Below are positions 1 to 7,460 of a stretch of 12,010 nucleotides of DNA, one piece after another. The stretch covers positions 1 through 12,010 of the forward strand of contig JAFUGO010000107.1 in NCBI GenBank assembly GCA_017469325.1. Reading direction: 5' to 3'. The stretch is from Mogibacterium sp. Lineage in GTDB: Bacteria; Bacillota_A; Clostridia; Peptostreptococcales; Anaerovoracaceae. A program made the translations under genes and the position numbers. The notes under the pieces were generated by a model. It saw only the letters and a program-made list of their open reading frames with translations, was not told where the DNA came from and made no database searches. Positions within the stretch are counted from its first letter, which is position 1, and each line of letters opens with the position of its first letter.

Positions 1-676
1 GGAGAGGGTCGTTCAGCCCGATCAGGCCTTCGTCCAGTATGAAGCCGCCTATGCCCTGAGGTCCCAGAAGTGATTTATGACCTGTGAAGCAGAGGGCGTC
101 GATGTGCATCTCCTTCATATCGATAGGGATTATGCCGGCGCTCTGGGCGGAATCGACGATGAATTTGAGCCCGTGCTTATGGCAGATCTCACCGACCTCC
201 TTAAGAGGATTGACTGTACCGACCAGGTTGCTGGCGTGCGTCATCACTATGGCAACGGTATTGTCTTTGATCATGCCTTCAACGGCATCAAGGACAAGCT
301 CGCCACATTCGGTGCCCGGTATCCTGTCAAACTCAACACCTTTCTTTGAGAGCTGCACCAGAGGTCTCATTACCGCATTGTGCTCCATGGAAGAGCAGAG
401 GATATGATCGCCCGGCTTCAGCAGTCCTTTGAGGACTACGTTAAGCGATTCAGTGACATTCTTTGTGAAGACCACGTTCTTGCAGTCGGGGCCGCCGAAG
501 AGCTCCGTGAGCATCTCGCGCGTCTCGAATACAGTACCTTCAAGGTCATATGCCACCTGATAGCCGCCGCGGTTTATATTGGCGCCTATGCTGGTCATAT
601 ACTCATACACGGCGTCAGCCACTTCTTTAGGCTTAGGGTATGAGGTGGCGCCGTTATCAAGATATATTTTATCCAT
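1..676 (-). CDS. Class V aminotransferase, cysteine desulfurase-like family (partial, 3' end outside window)
   Basis: PLP-dependent fold-type I enzyme. About 225 N-terminal residues are visible and the C-terminus lies beyond base 1. The start MDKIYLDNGATSYPKP matches the family opening (usually DNAAT; here Gly9 replaces Ala). Further landmarks are the RGG at 36-38, SSMEHNA with the presumed PLP-stacking His99, an FIVDSAQSAG stretch with the PLP-contacting Asp, and FTGHKSLLGPQG with the Schiff-base Lys201. The spacing fits the stand-alone cysteine desulfurase-like subfamily (TIGR01977 type, typically about 380 aa), whose physiological substrate is not firmly known. Whether a catalytic Cys exists cannot be judged because that region is missing. 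The start at 676 is set by GGAGG (689-685) 8 nt upstream. It diverges from the murC-prs operon and appears to have its own promoter. Family assignment is firm; sulfur mobilisation is inference. Confidence 0.9.
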   Translation of the reverse strand, partial: MDKIYLDNGATSYPKPKEVADAVYEYMTSIGANINRGGYQVAYDLEGTVFETREMLTELFGGPDCKNVVFTKNVTESLNVVLKGLLKPGDHILCSSMEHNAVMRPLVQLSKKGVEFDRIPGTECGELVLDAVEGMIKDNTVAIVMTHASNLVGTVNPLKEVGEICHKHGLKFIVDSAQSAGIIPIDMKEMHIDALCFTGHKSLLGPQGIGGFILDEGLIGLNDPL

Positions 677-684
677 ACTGATAA

Positions 685-709
685 CCTCCGTTATGACGGA
701 TCGCTCCGT
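685..709 (-). promoter_or_regulatory. Alternating ACGGA/TCCGT elements over the aminotransferase RBS
   Basis: Read on the minus strand the leader contains ACGGA-GCGA-TCCGT-CATA-ACGGA-GG. The central TCCGT (700-696) can pair with the upstream ACGGA (709-705), closing a GNRA-type GCGA loop, or with the downstream ACGGA (691-687), which includes most of the Shine-Dalgarno. The two hairpins exclude each other, so the SD could be open or hidden. The stems are only 5 bp, so a regulatory role is inference. Confidence 0.4.
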
Positions 710-719
710 TCTTTGTTTA

Positions 720-749
720 ATTATAATAACCGCAGTTCGATAAAGACAA
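720..749 (-). promoter_or_regulatory. Promoter for the aminotransferase
   Basis: On the minus strand, a perfect -10 TATAAT (725-720) has TTGTCT (749-744) 18 bp upstream, matching TTGACA at 4 of 6 positions. The predicted start near 712 gives a leader of about 36 nt that contains little more than the two short hairpins and the SD. A second minus-strand TATAAT at 760-755 has only a weak -35 (CTGATG). Confidence 0.55.
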
Positions 750-793
750 TAGATATTATAGATACTTCCTATAGGAGCATCAGAATGTATAAG

Positions 794-821
794 TTGACAA
801 CATGTATGGATAAGTTTTAAA
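794..821 (+). promoter_or_regulatory. Possible upstream promoter for murC-prs
   Basis: A perfect TTGACA (794-799) is followed after 16 bp by TTTAAA (816-821), a poor -10. It could be a second, weaker start ahead of the better promoter at 835-863. ATGTAT repeats lie on both sides of the -35 (785-790 and 802-807). Confidence 0.3.
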
Positions 822-834
822 GCAAGCCTATATG

Positions 835-863
835 TTGAATAAAATGCGTACTTTTAATATAAT
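835..863 (+). promoter_or_regulatory. Main promoter of the murC-prs-pth-mfd operon
   Basis: TTGAAT (835-840), a 17 bp spacer and a perfect TATAAT (858-863) form a strong sigma-A-type promoter. Transcription should begin near 870. This lies downstream of the ATG at 832, so that ATG cannot be the start on this transcript. It supports the MurC start at 928. Confidence 0.7.
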
Positions 864-927
864 CGAAACGGGTATGGCCCTCTGCGGGCAACGGGATGGT
901 TTACTTAACAGGGAGATTAACAAAGAT

Positions 928-3309
928 ATGGATCTAAGTAACTATAAACGCATACATTGCCTTGGAATAGGCGGTATAGGCCTTTCTGCCGTAGCCGAGA
1001 TCCTTCGAGACAGAGGCTACACGGTAAGCGGCACGGATATCAACCCGTCCAAGGTCACCAGGCACCTGGAATGCCTCGGTATAAAAGTGTATTCATCGCA
1101 CGAGCCCGAGAACGTCGAGAATGTTGACGCGATAGTATACTCGGCTGCGGTATCCGAAGAGAATCCCGAAGTCGTCAGAGCACGTGAACTGGGAATACCG
1201 ATGTTTTCAAGGGCGGAAGTCCTGGGAATGATCATGGACGACTACGAGAATTCCGTCGCCATCTGCGGCACTCACGGCAAAACGACGGTCACCTCCATGA
1301 CATCGCTTATCCTCCGCAACGCGGAGTACAAGCCTACTATCCTTGTCGGGGGCAATCTTCCGCAGATAAACGGCAATGTTGAGATCGGAGACACCCACTA
1401 CTTTGTCACCGAAGCCTGCGAATACATGGACAGCTTTCTTCAGCTCCGTCCGAGCATCGGCGTGATCCTCAACATCGATTCCGACCACCTCGACTACTTC
1501 AAGGATATGGATCACATAGTCAAGTCGTTCAGTACTTTCGTTGAGCAGGTCCCGCCGCACGGCATAATCATCGCGTTCGGAGACAATCCTTTCGTCCGCA
1601 GCATCCTTAAGGGACACGACAACAAGATCACTTACGGATACAGCGAAAGCAACGACTACTATGCAGAGAACATAAAGTTCAACGAGAACGGATTCCCTGT
1701 ATTCGACATCTGTCACGGCGGCTACAAGGTAGCGGAGGTCGCGCTCAATGTACCGGGAGAGCACAACGTGCTCAACGCAATGGCGGCATTCGTTACGGCC
1801 TCGTATCTCGGAGTAGATACGGAGACAATAACTTCGACTCTGAAGGAATACAGCGGAGCTAACCGCAGATTCGATTATATCGGAACAACTGAAAAGGGAG
1901 TCCGCATCATAGACGATTACGCGCATCATCCGACGGAGATAAAAGCAACTCTCTCGGCTGCGCAAAACGTGAAGCATAACAAACTGTGGCTCATTTTCCA
2001 GCCGCATACATATACGCGCACAAAGGCCCTGTTCAGTGAGTTCGTTGACGCTTTCGGCGATGCCGATGTAGTCATCATCACGGATATCTACGCCGCGCGC
2101 GAGAAGGATGTTTATAATATCTCGTCGTACAAGCTGGTCACTGAGATGAAAGGCAGGCATCCGGACAAGCCTGTCTACTATGTGAAGGACTTCGAAGATA
2201 TAGTCAAATACATCGAGAAGTTTGCCGGCAAGGATGATATAGTCATGACGATGGGAGCGGGAGATGTCTACAAGGTTGGAGACATGCTTCTGCACAAAGA
2301 TGAATATCTAATATTACATGTTCACGAAGGGAGTAAAAGCGACATGATACACAATATGACAAGCGAAGCATTTTCTAACCTCAGACTGTTTACCTGCAAT
2401 TCTCATCCTGAACTCGCTCAGGAGATCGCAGAGCATATGGGAGTTGAGCTGGGTAAGTCTACTGTCACCAAGTTCAGCGACGGCGAGATAAGCGTAAGCA
2501 TCTGGGAATCGGTCAGAGGCAAGGACTGCTTTATAATCCAGTCGACATCCGAGCCTGTCAACGACAATCTCATGGAGCTTCTCATCATGACAGACGCTCT
2601 CAAAAGAGCGTCCTGCAACAGCGTCACAGCTGTTATCCCTTACTACGGATATGCAAGGCAGGACCGTAAAGCAAAGGCAAGAGATCCGATCACAGCCAAG
2701 CTGGTCGCAAACATGCTGACGGCAGCAGGCATCGACAGACTGATCACCATGGATCTCCACGCCAACCAGGAACAGGGCTTCTTCGATATCCCTGTAGACC
2801 ACATGCTGGGACAGCCTCTGCTGACAGATTACTTCAGACTGAAAGGCCTCGACGATCTCGTCATCGTATCGCCTGACCACGGTTCGGTAACAAGAGCCCG
2901 CAATATGGCAAAGCCTTTTAACGTACCTATCGCCATCATCGATAAGAGACGCCCTGAACCTAACAAGAGCGAGATCATGAATATCATCGGTGATATCGAG
3001 AACAAAAACTGCATCATCCTCGACGACATGATCGATACCGCAGGCACTATCTGCAACGCAGCAAAGGCACTCAATGACCTCGGTGCAAAGAGCGTATATG
3101 CATGCGCGACTCACGCCGTTCTTTCGGGACCGGCCATCGAGAGGATCGAGGCGAGCCCGATCAAAGAGATGGTGCTCCTCAACACTATTCCGATCCCTGA
3201 AGAGAAGAGACTCAAAAAGATCACCGTGCTCTCGGCAGGTCACATCTTCGCGGAGACTATCTCGAGAGTCTACTCGAACAAGGCTATATCGGTAATGTTC
3301 AATTCATAA
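928..3309 (+). CDS. murC-prs: MurC-Prs fusion: UDP-N-acetylmuramate--L-alanine ligase joined to ribose-phosphate pyrophosphokinase
   Basis: One frame of 793 aa without a stop. Residues 1-455 are a complete MurC, the cytoplasmic ATP-dependent ligase adding L-Ala to UDP-MurNAc: GIGGIG at 13-18, GTHGKTT with ATP-binding Lys118, [31 protein letters not shown] at 329-337, and the terminal [13 protein letters not shown]. Residues 456-472 ([17 protein letters not shown]) match neither family. Residues 473-793 are a full-length class I PRPP synthetase. The start at 928 is preferred because GGGAG (911-915) precedes it, family similarity begins there, and the main promoter lies downstream of the alternative ATG at 832; the 32 extra residues from 832 look non-conserved. 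It is the first gene of the operon, followed by pth after 4 nt. The lack of a stop between two normally separate enzymes is unusual. Fusion, internal initiation or a lost base are all possible. Confidence 0.85.
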   Translation: MDLSNYKRIHCLGIGGIGLSAVAEILRDRGYTVSGTDINPSKVTRHLECLGIKVYSSHEPENVENVDAIVYSAAVSEENPEVVRARELGIPMFSRAEVLGMIMDDYENSVAICGTHGKTTVTSMTSLILRNAEYKPTILVGGNLPQINGNVEIGDTHYFVTEACEYMDSFLQLRPSIGVILNIDSDHLDYFKDMDHIVKSFSTFVEQVPPHGIIIAFGDNPFVRSILKGHDNKITYGYSESNDYYAENIKFNENGFPVFDICHGGYKVAEVALNVPGEHNVLNAMAAFVTASYLGVDTETITSTLKEYSGANRRFDYIGTTEKGVRIIDDYAHHPTEIKATLSAAQNVKHNKLWLIFQPHTYTRTKALFSEFVDAFGDADVVIITDIYAAREKDVYNISSYKLVTEMKGRHPDKPVYYVKDFEDIVKYIEKFAGKDDIVMTMGAGDVYKVGDMLLHKDEYLILHVHEGSKSDMIHNMTSEAFSNLRLFTCNSHPELAQEIAEHMGVELGKSTVTKFSDGEISVSIWESVRGKDCFIIQSTSEPVNDNLMELLIMTDALKRASCNSVTAVIPYYGYARQDRKAKARDPITAKLVANMLTAAGIDRLITMDLHANQEQGFFDIPVDHMLGQPLLTDYFRLKGLDDLVIVSPDHGSVTRARNMAKPFNVPIAIIDKRRPEPNKSEIMNIIGDIENKNCIILDDMIDTAGTICNAAKALNDLGAKSVYACATHAVLSGPAIERIEASPIKEMVLLNTIPIPEEKRLKKITVLSAGHIFAETISRVYSNKAISVMFNS
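2326..2346 (+). promoter_or_regulatory. Internal ribosome binding site and ATG for free Prs
   Basis: GAAGGGAG (2326-2333) lies 10 nt before ATG 2344, inside the MurC-Prs linker. This is a better SD than that of most genes in the window, and it sits just where a separate prs would begin. Both other frames stop close by (TGA 2301-2303, TAA 2309-2311), as expected if this was once an intergenic gap. Confidence 0.65.
2344..3309 (+). CDS. prs: Ribose-phosphate pyrophosphokinase (PRPP synthetase) as a separately initiated product within the fusion
   Basis: Makes PRPP from ribose 5-phosphate and ATP for nucleotide, His, Trp and NAD synthesis. The 321 aa product has normal class I length (about 315-320). 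Visible are FSDGE, the [12 protein letters not shown]-site segment at about 101-109, [12 protein letters not shown] with the conserved His139, the flexible-loop DKRR with Lys201, and the PRPP-binding loop DDMIDTAGT at 227-235. It has a good SD of its own inside the upstream linker. It is listed separately because internal initiation would give a free enzyme beside, or instead of, the MurC fusion. Class I Prs works as a hexamer with allosteric interfaces, so an obligatory 472-residue N-terminal partner would be a structural burden. The prs-pth-mfd order matches B. subtilis, with no ctc between. Identity is certain; separate translation is inferred. Confidence 0.7.
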   Translation: MIHNMTSEAFSNLRLFTCNSHPELAQEIAEHMGVELGKSTVTKFSDGEISVSIWESVRGKDCFIIQSTSEPVNDNLMELLIMTDALKRASCNSVTAVIPYYGYARQDRKAKARDPITAKLVANMLTAAGIDRLITMDLHANQEQGFFDIPVDHMLGQPLLTDYFRLKGLDDLVIVSPDHGSVTRARNMAKPFNVPIAIIDKRRPEPNKSEIMNIIGDIENKNCIILDDMIDTAGTICNAAKALNDLGAKSVYACATHAVLSGPAIERIEASPIKEMVLLNTIPIPEEKRLKKITVLSAGHIFAETISRVYSNKAISVMFNS

Positions 3310-3313
3310 TTTA

Positions 3314-3949
3314 ATGGGACTTTTCAGAAAAGAAAAAAAGGCGCCGGGATTTGCCGAAGATACCTACGTAATAGCAGGACTTGGCAATCCCGGTAAAGAA
3401 TACGAAGATACAAGGCACAATATGGGTTATAAAGCCATAGATGTGCTTTCTTCGAATGAGAATATTGAGGTAAGAAAGAGCAAATTCCACTCTGTCATCG
3501 GACAGGGACGTATCGCCGGCAAAAAGGCCATACTCGTGAAACCCGAGACTTATATGAACAGGAGCGGGATCGCGGTAAGGGAATCGGCGATGTATTTTAA
3601 CGTGCCTCCTCAGAACCTCATCGTCATTTATGATGATATCGATCTGCCGGCAGGTTCGATCCGTATCAGAAAATCCGGCGGAGCGGGCACTCACAACGGA
3701 ATGAAGAGCGTTGTTGAGCAGCTCGGCACAAAGGACTTTGTAAGGATAAGGATCGGAGTAGGTGCCGCAGAGGCAGGGGAAGACCTTGTGGACAGAGTCA
3801 TAGGCAAGGTGCCTAAGGCGGAGCAGGAGCTTCTTCAGAAAGCCGCGGCAGAAGCTGCGGATGCGGTGGCCGATATACTGGCTTCAGGTGTCGACATCGC
3901 GATGAACAAACACAATCATGTAAGCGTGAAAGAGCAGAATGATAACTAA
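3314..3949 (+). CDS. pth: Peptidyl-tRNA hydrolase
   Basis: Hydrolyses the ester of peptidyl-tRNAs released from stalled ribosomes, recycling tRNA in the cytoplasm. Bacterial Pth hallmarks are present: GLGNPGKEYEDTRHN with Asn25 and catalytic His35 (E. coli Asn10 and His20), KPETYMNRSG with Asn82, YDDIDLPAG with the catalytic-region Asp107, and GGAGTHNGMK with Asn128. At 211 aa it is slightly longer than the usual 185-195: about 17 extra N-terminal residues (MGLFRKEKKAPGFAEDT) and a somewhat extended tail. ATG 3314 is the only credible start. It lies 4 nt after the prs stop with no clear SD, so translation probably depends on coupling to prs. The last 11 nt overlap mfd. B. subtilis pth (spoVC) occupies the same position in its cluster. 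Confidence 0.96.
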   Translation: MGLFRKEKKAPGFAEDTYVIAGLGNPGKEYEDTRHNMGYKAIDVLSSNENIEVRKSKFHSVIGQGRIAGKKAILVKPETYMNRSGIAVRESAMYFNVPPQNLIVIYDDIDLPAGSIRIRKSGGAGTHNGMKSVVEQLGTKDFVRIRIGVGAAEAGEDLVDRVIGKVPKAEQELLQKAAAEAADAVADILASGVDIAMNKHNHVSVKEQNDN

Positions 3950-6900
3950 CCACAACGGCATCAGCGGCAGCAGAACGGCATATATGCTGGCCGCGAAAAT
4001 AAGGGAGAATAAAAGACTTCTTACAGTGGTCTCCACCGGGCAAGCAGCGGCTCGTCTGGCCGAAGACCTCGTTTTTTATTTGCCTGAGCTGAATGTTATC
4101 GTTTTGTCCGAAGAAGAACCCGTAGAGATACTGTATGAGGCGCGCGACAGAAGCTCTCTTATAAAAAGGATACAGGCACTGTCTGCCCTTGACGGAAAGG
4201 CCCCGGCTGACACGGATGAAGAGACCGGTAAAGGTATGACAGCAGTCATCGCTCCGGTGAGCGCAGCGCTCAGACTCACCGAATCACCTGAGAGGTTCAG
4301 AAAGGGCATCGTAAGTATCAGGACCGGGCAGCAGATCGATCCTCATGATCTGAGGCAGCAGCTTTCAGCTGCCGGATATATGGCTGCGGCTGTCACGGAA
4401 TCACCGGGCGAATTCACATCCCGCGGAGGGATACTGGATATATTCCCGCCGGCAATGGAAGAGCCGGTAAGGATAGAGTTTTTTGACGATGAGATCGATT
4501 CAATCAGGACCTTCGATACGGAGACACAGAGGTCCACGGGAAACCTCTCAGAGGTGACGGTATCGCCTGCAGCGGAATTCATTCCGGATAACGCAGAGAA
4601 AGAAAAAGCACTCGGCGCGATCATGAAAGAATACGGCCGCATACTCAGGCGCTTTGAAAAGGAACACGCACATCCAGATGTAAAAGATGGCAGAGTAGAT
4701 GCAGTGGAAGCGCACAGAGGAAGGGTGCGTGACATCTTTGAGCATAACGGAAGCTCCCAGATCTTTGCCGACTTCCTCGAATACTTTGATGTAGAGAAGT
4801 GCAGACTGTGGGATCACGCGATAAGCTGCGGCATTGCCGTTTCTGATCCGGCTTCCATAATGAGCGTACTGCCTGAGTCCGCGACAGAAGAAGACTTCTT
4901 TGATATATACAAAAATGCTTCCGGAATAACAGCCAAGCGTGATGTGGATATATACACACCTTTCCCTGAGGCGGTCGCCGGCGTTGAAAAGTTTGACAGG
5001 ATCGACAATGTGAAGAGCAGGCAGATCGCTCCTTTCAACGGACATATTGAGCTCTTCGCATCCGAGACAGAAAAGCTTGCCTCAGCGGGGTACCGCATCG
5101 TGATCGCTGCGGGCTCAGCCGAAAGGAACGACAGGGTAAGGGAATACCTCGAGATAGCAGAGGTAAGCGGCGACATAGCGTACAGGACGGGCACTCTGTC
5201 GACGGGCTTTGTTATGGAGGATGACCGCATCTGCTTCATCACGGGCGGTGATATATTCTCCGGGAATATAAAGAATGAGCGCAGAAGGCCAAAGCGCAAA
5301 AGCTCAAGAGACAGCATACAGTTCTCGGATCTTCACAAGGGAGATTACGTAGTCCACGAAGTGCACGGCATAGGCCGCTTTGAAGGGATCGCACCCGTTA
5401 CTGCCGACGGGATCACCAGAGACTATCTCCTGATAAGATATGCCGGTTCAGATATGCTGTATATCCCGACGGAACAGCTGGATGTGATCCAGAAGTATAT
5501 CGGTAATTCCGGAAACGCTCCGGCTCTTTCGAGGCTGTCCGGCGGAAGCTGGAAGCGCACAAGAGAAAGAGCCCGCAAGGCCATAATGGAAATAGCCGAA
5601 GACCTCGTGAAGCTTTACGCAAAGAGGAAGGCTGAGGGCGGTTATGCCTTTGGAAAAGACACCGTATGGCAGACGGAATTCGAAGAAGCTTTTCCTTATA
5701 CTGAGACAGACGATCAGCTGAGAGCCGCTGAAGAGATAAAGGAGGATATGCAGAAGCCTCTTCCTATGGACAGGCTTCTCTGCGGAGACGTAGGCTACGG
5801 CAAGACGGAAGTCGCCGCAAGGGCAGTGTTCAAATGCATCTCCGAAGGAAAGCAGGCAGCCATACTGGCTCCTACGACGCTTCTGGTGAACCAGCATTAT
5901 CATAATCTGCGGGAGCGTTTCGAGAACTTCCCGTTCGAGATAGAGGAGCTGTCGAGGTTCAGATCCAAGTCGGCTCAGAATGCCACGGTAAAGGGCATAA
6001 AAAACGGACGAGTCGATCTCGTCATAGGCACTCACAGGATGCTTTCTGATGATGTGAAATTCAAAGACCTAGGGCTTCTTGTCATCGACGAGGAGCAGCG
6101 CTTCGGAGTGCGCCATAAAGAGAAGATCAAAGAGCTCAGAAGCAACGTTGACGTCCTGACTCTTTCAGCGACACCTATACCGCGCACGCTCAATATGTCT
6201 CTGACGGGCATCAAGGACATCAGCCTTATTGAAGAGCCTCCAGGAGACAGGATACCCGTGCATACATTCGTAACTCCTTACGACGAGGAGCTTCTGCGAA
6301 ACGCGATCGAGCGCGAGTTGGCAAGAGGCGGTCAGGTATTCGTGGTCAATAACAGGATCACCGGACTCAACCAGGTCGCCGAGGCTATCAGCAGGCTGGT
6401 CCCGCAGGCAAAAATAGGTATAGGCCACGGCCGGATGAATGAAGAGACGCTGGAGAACACTATGCTCGACTTCATTGAAGGGCACATAAATGTTCTCGTG
6501 GCGACGACGATCATTGAAAACGGCATCGATATACCAAACGCGAATACAATGATCATACTCAATGCCGACAGATTCGGTCTTGCCCAGCTTTATCAGCTGA
6601 GGGGCAGAGTCGGAAGGAGCAGCCGCCTGGCTTACGCATATCTCATGTATCAGCCGGGAAAGGTCCTGACCGATATCGCAAGAAAGAGACTTGCCGCCAT
6701 AAGGGAGTTCACGGAATTCGGAGCGGGATTCAAGCTCGCAATGAAGGACCTCGAGCTCAGAGGCGCCGGCAATATACTGGGCGAAGCGCAGAGCGGTCAT
6801 ATCGAGAGCATAGGATACGAGCTCTACTGCAAAGAGATCGACAGAGCTGTCAGGATGCTCAAGGGTGAGGATGTCGGCGAAGCCAGGTCAGACATAACCA

Positions 6901-7367
6901 TAGACCTGCCGATCAAGGCTTCGATACCGGCTTCATATATAGAAGATGAATCACTCAGGCTCGAAGCATACAGGCGTATCGCCGGGATCATGGACAGCGA
7001 CGACGCCATGGATGTCACGGATGAGCTCACGGACAGATACGGCGATGTGCCTGAAGATGCTCTGCAGCTGATCAATGTGGCAGAGATAAGGTCTCATGCC
7101 GAATATCTGGGCATATCACGCATATCGAGAAACGAGCGGTGGATAGATATAAAGTTCTCCGAGCATGTAAAAGTGCATCCGTACGTGTTTGTCATGGCGA
7201 AGTCGGAGTATGGCGACAAGGTGGCTCTGTCTGACGGAAGGGTCACGATGCTGAAATTCCATACGGGAAAGGACCTGGATATCCCGGCTCTCCTTGGCCT
7301 CATGAGGTTTTTGCGCGCGTCGGCAGAAGACGCAAAGCGTATGGAAGCCGATGCTGCAGGAAATTGA
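3939..7367 (+). CDS. mfd: Transcription-repair coupling factor Mfd
   Basis: DNA translocase that removes RNA polymerase stalled at lesions and recruits UvrA. At 1142 aa it is normal length (E. coli about 1148). In order: a UvrB-like N-terminal module with GGILDIFPP and PVRIEFFDDEIDSIRTFD; a CarD-like RNA polymerase interaction domain at about 465-530 (HKGDYVVHEVHGIGRFEG); the RecG-like motor with Walker A GDVGYGKTE (Lys622), Walker B DEEQ at 717-720, SATPIPRT, and the second RecA lobe with TTIIENGIDIPNAN and QLRGRVGRS; the translocation motif GAGNILGEAQSGHI; and the C-terminal TRCF domain near SYIEDESLRLEAYRRIA. The motor appears complete. The start overlaps the end of pth by 11 nt, with GAAAGAG (3928-3934) as a modest SD, implying coupled translation. 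No terminator follows, so transcripts may run into the amidohydrolase. Confidence 0.97.
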   Translation: MITNHNGISGSRTAYMLAAKIRENKRLLTVVSTGQAAARLAEDLVFYLPELNVIVLSEEEPVEILYEARDRSSLIKRIQALSALDGKAPADTDEETGKGMTAVIAPVSAALRLTESPERFRKGIVSIRTGQQIDPHDLRQQLSAAGYMAAAVTESPGEFTSRGGILDIFPPAMEEPVRIEFFDDEIDSIRTFDTETQRSTGNLSEVTVSPAAEFIPDNAEKEKALGAIMKEYGRILRRFEKEHAHPDVKDGRVDAVEAHRGRVRDIFEHNGSSQIFADFLEYFDVEKCRLWDHAISCGIAVSDPASIMSVLPESATEEDFFDIYKNASGITAKRDVDIYTPFPEAVAGVEKFDRIDNVKSRQIAPFNGHIELFASETEKLASAGYRIVIAAGSAERNDRVREYLEIAEVSGDIAYRTGTLSTGFVMEDDRICFITGGDIFSGNIKNERRRPKRKSSRDSIQFSDLHKGDYVVHEVHGIGRFEGIAPVTADGITRDYLLIRYAGSDMLYIPTEQLDVIQKYIGNSGNAPALSRLSGGSWKRTRERARKAIMEIAEDLVKLYAKRKAEGGYAFGKDTVWQTEFEEAFPYTETDDQLRAAEEIKEDMQKPLPMDRLLCGDVGYGKTEVAARAVFKCISEGKQAAILAPTTLLVNQHYHNLRERFENFPFEIEELSRFRSKSAQNATVKGIKNGRVDLVIGTHRMLSDDVKFKDLGLLVIDEEQRFGVRHKEKIKELRSNVDVLTLSATPIPRTLNMSLTGIKDISLIEEPPGDRIPVHTFVTPYDEELLRNAIERELARGGQVFVVNNRITGLNQVAEAISRLVPQAKIGIGHGRMNEETLENTMLDFIEGHINVLVATTIIENGIDIPNANTMIILNADRFGLAQLYQLRGRVGRSSRLAYAYLMYQPGKVLTDIARKRLAAIREFTEFGAGFKLAMKDLELRGAGNILGEAQSGHIESIGYELYCKEIDRAVRMLKGEDVGEARSDITIDLPIKASIPASYIEDESLRLEAYRRIAGIMDSDDAMDVTDELTDRYGDVPEDALQLINVAEIRSHAEYLGISRISRNERWIDIKFSEHVKVHPYVFVMAKSEYGDKVALSDGRVTMLKFHTGKDLDIPALLGLMRFLRASAEDAKRMEADAAGN

Positions 7368-7384
7368 ATCTCTGTTTAGAATAG

Positions 7385-7413
7385 TTCAAATTGATCATAC
7401 GATACCGTATAAT
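7385..7413 (+). promoter_or_regulatory. Promoter for the amidohydrolase
   Basis: TTCAAA (7385-7390), a 17 bp spacer and a perfect TATAAT (7408-7413). Transcription would start near 7420. This leaves the ATG at 7425 with almost no leader and favours the SD-led ATG at 7461. Confidence 0.6.
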
Positions 7414-7460
7414 TACAAAGATCGATGCCGCGGACCGCTCAGGTCAGAAAGGTGGGACGG

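Noticed and set aside
77..643. Plus-strand frames of about 90-107 codons near the left edge
   Set aside because: They lie opposite the clear aminotransferase, whose PLP motifs read on the minus strand.
1207..2295. Long open frame of 362 codons on the minus strand opposite murC
   Set aside because: It is antisense to strongly conserved MurC motifs, its translation resembles no family, and no SD or promoter supports it. Similar shadow frames opposite prs, mfd and the flippase were dropped for the same reason.
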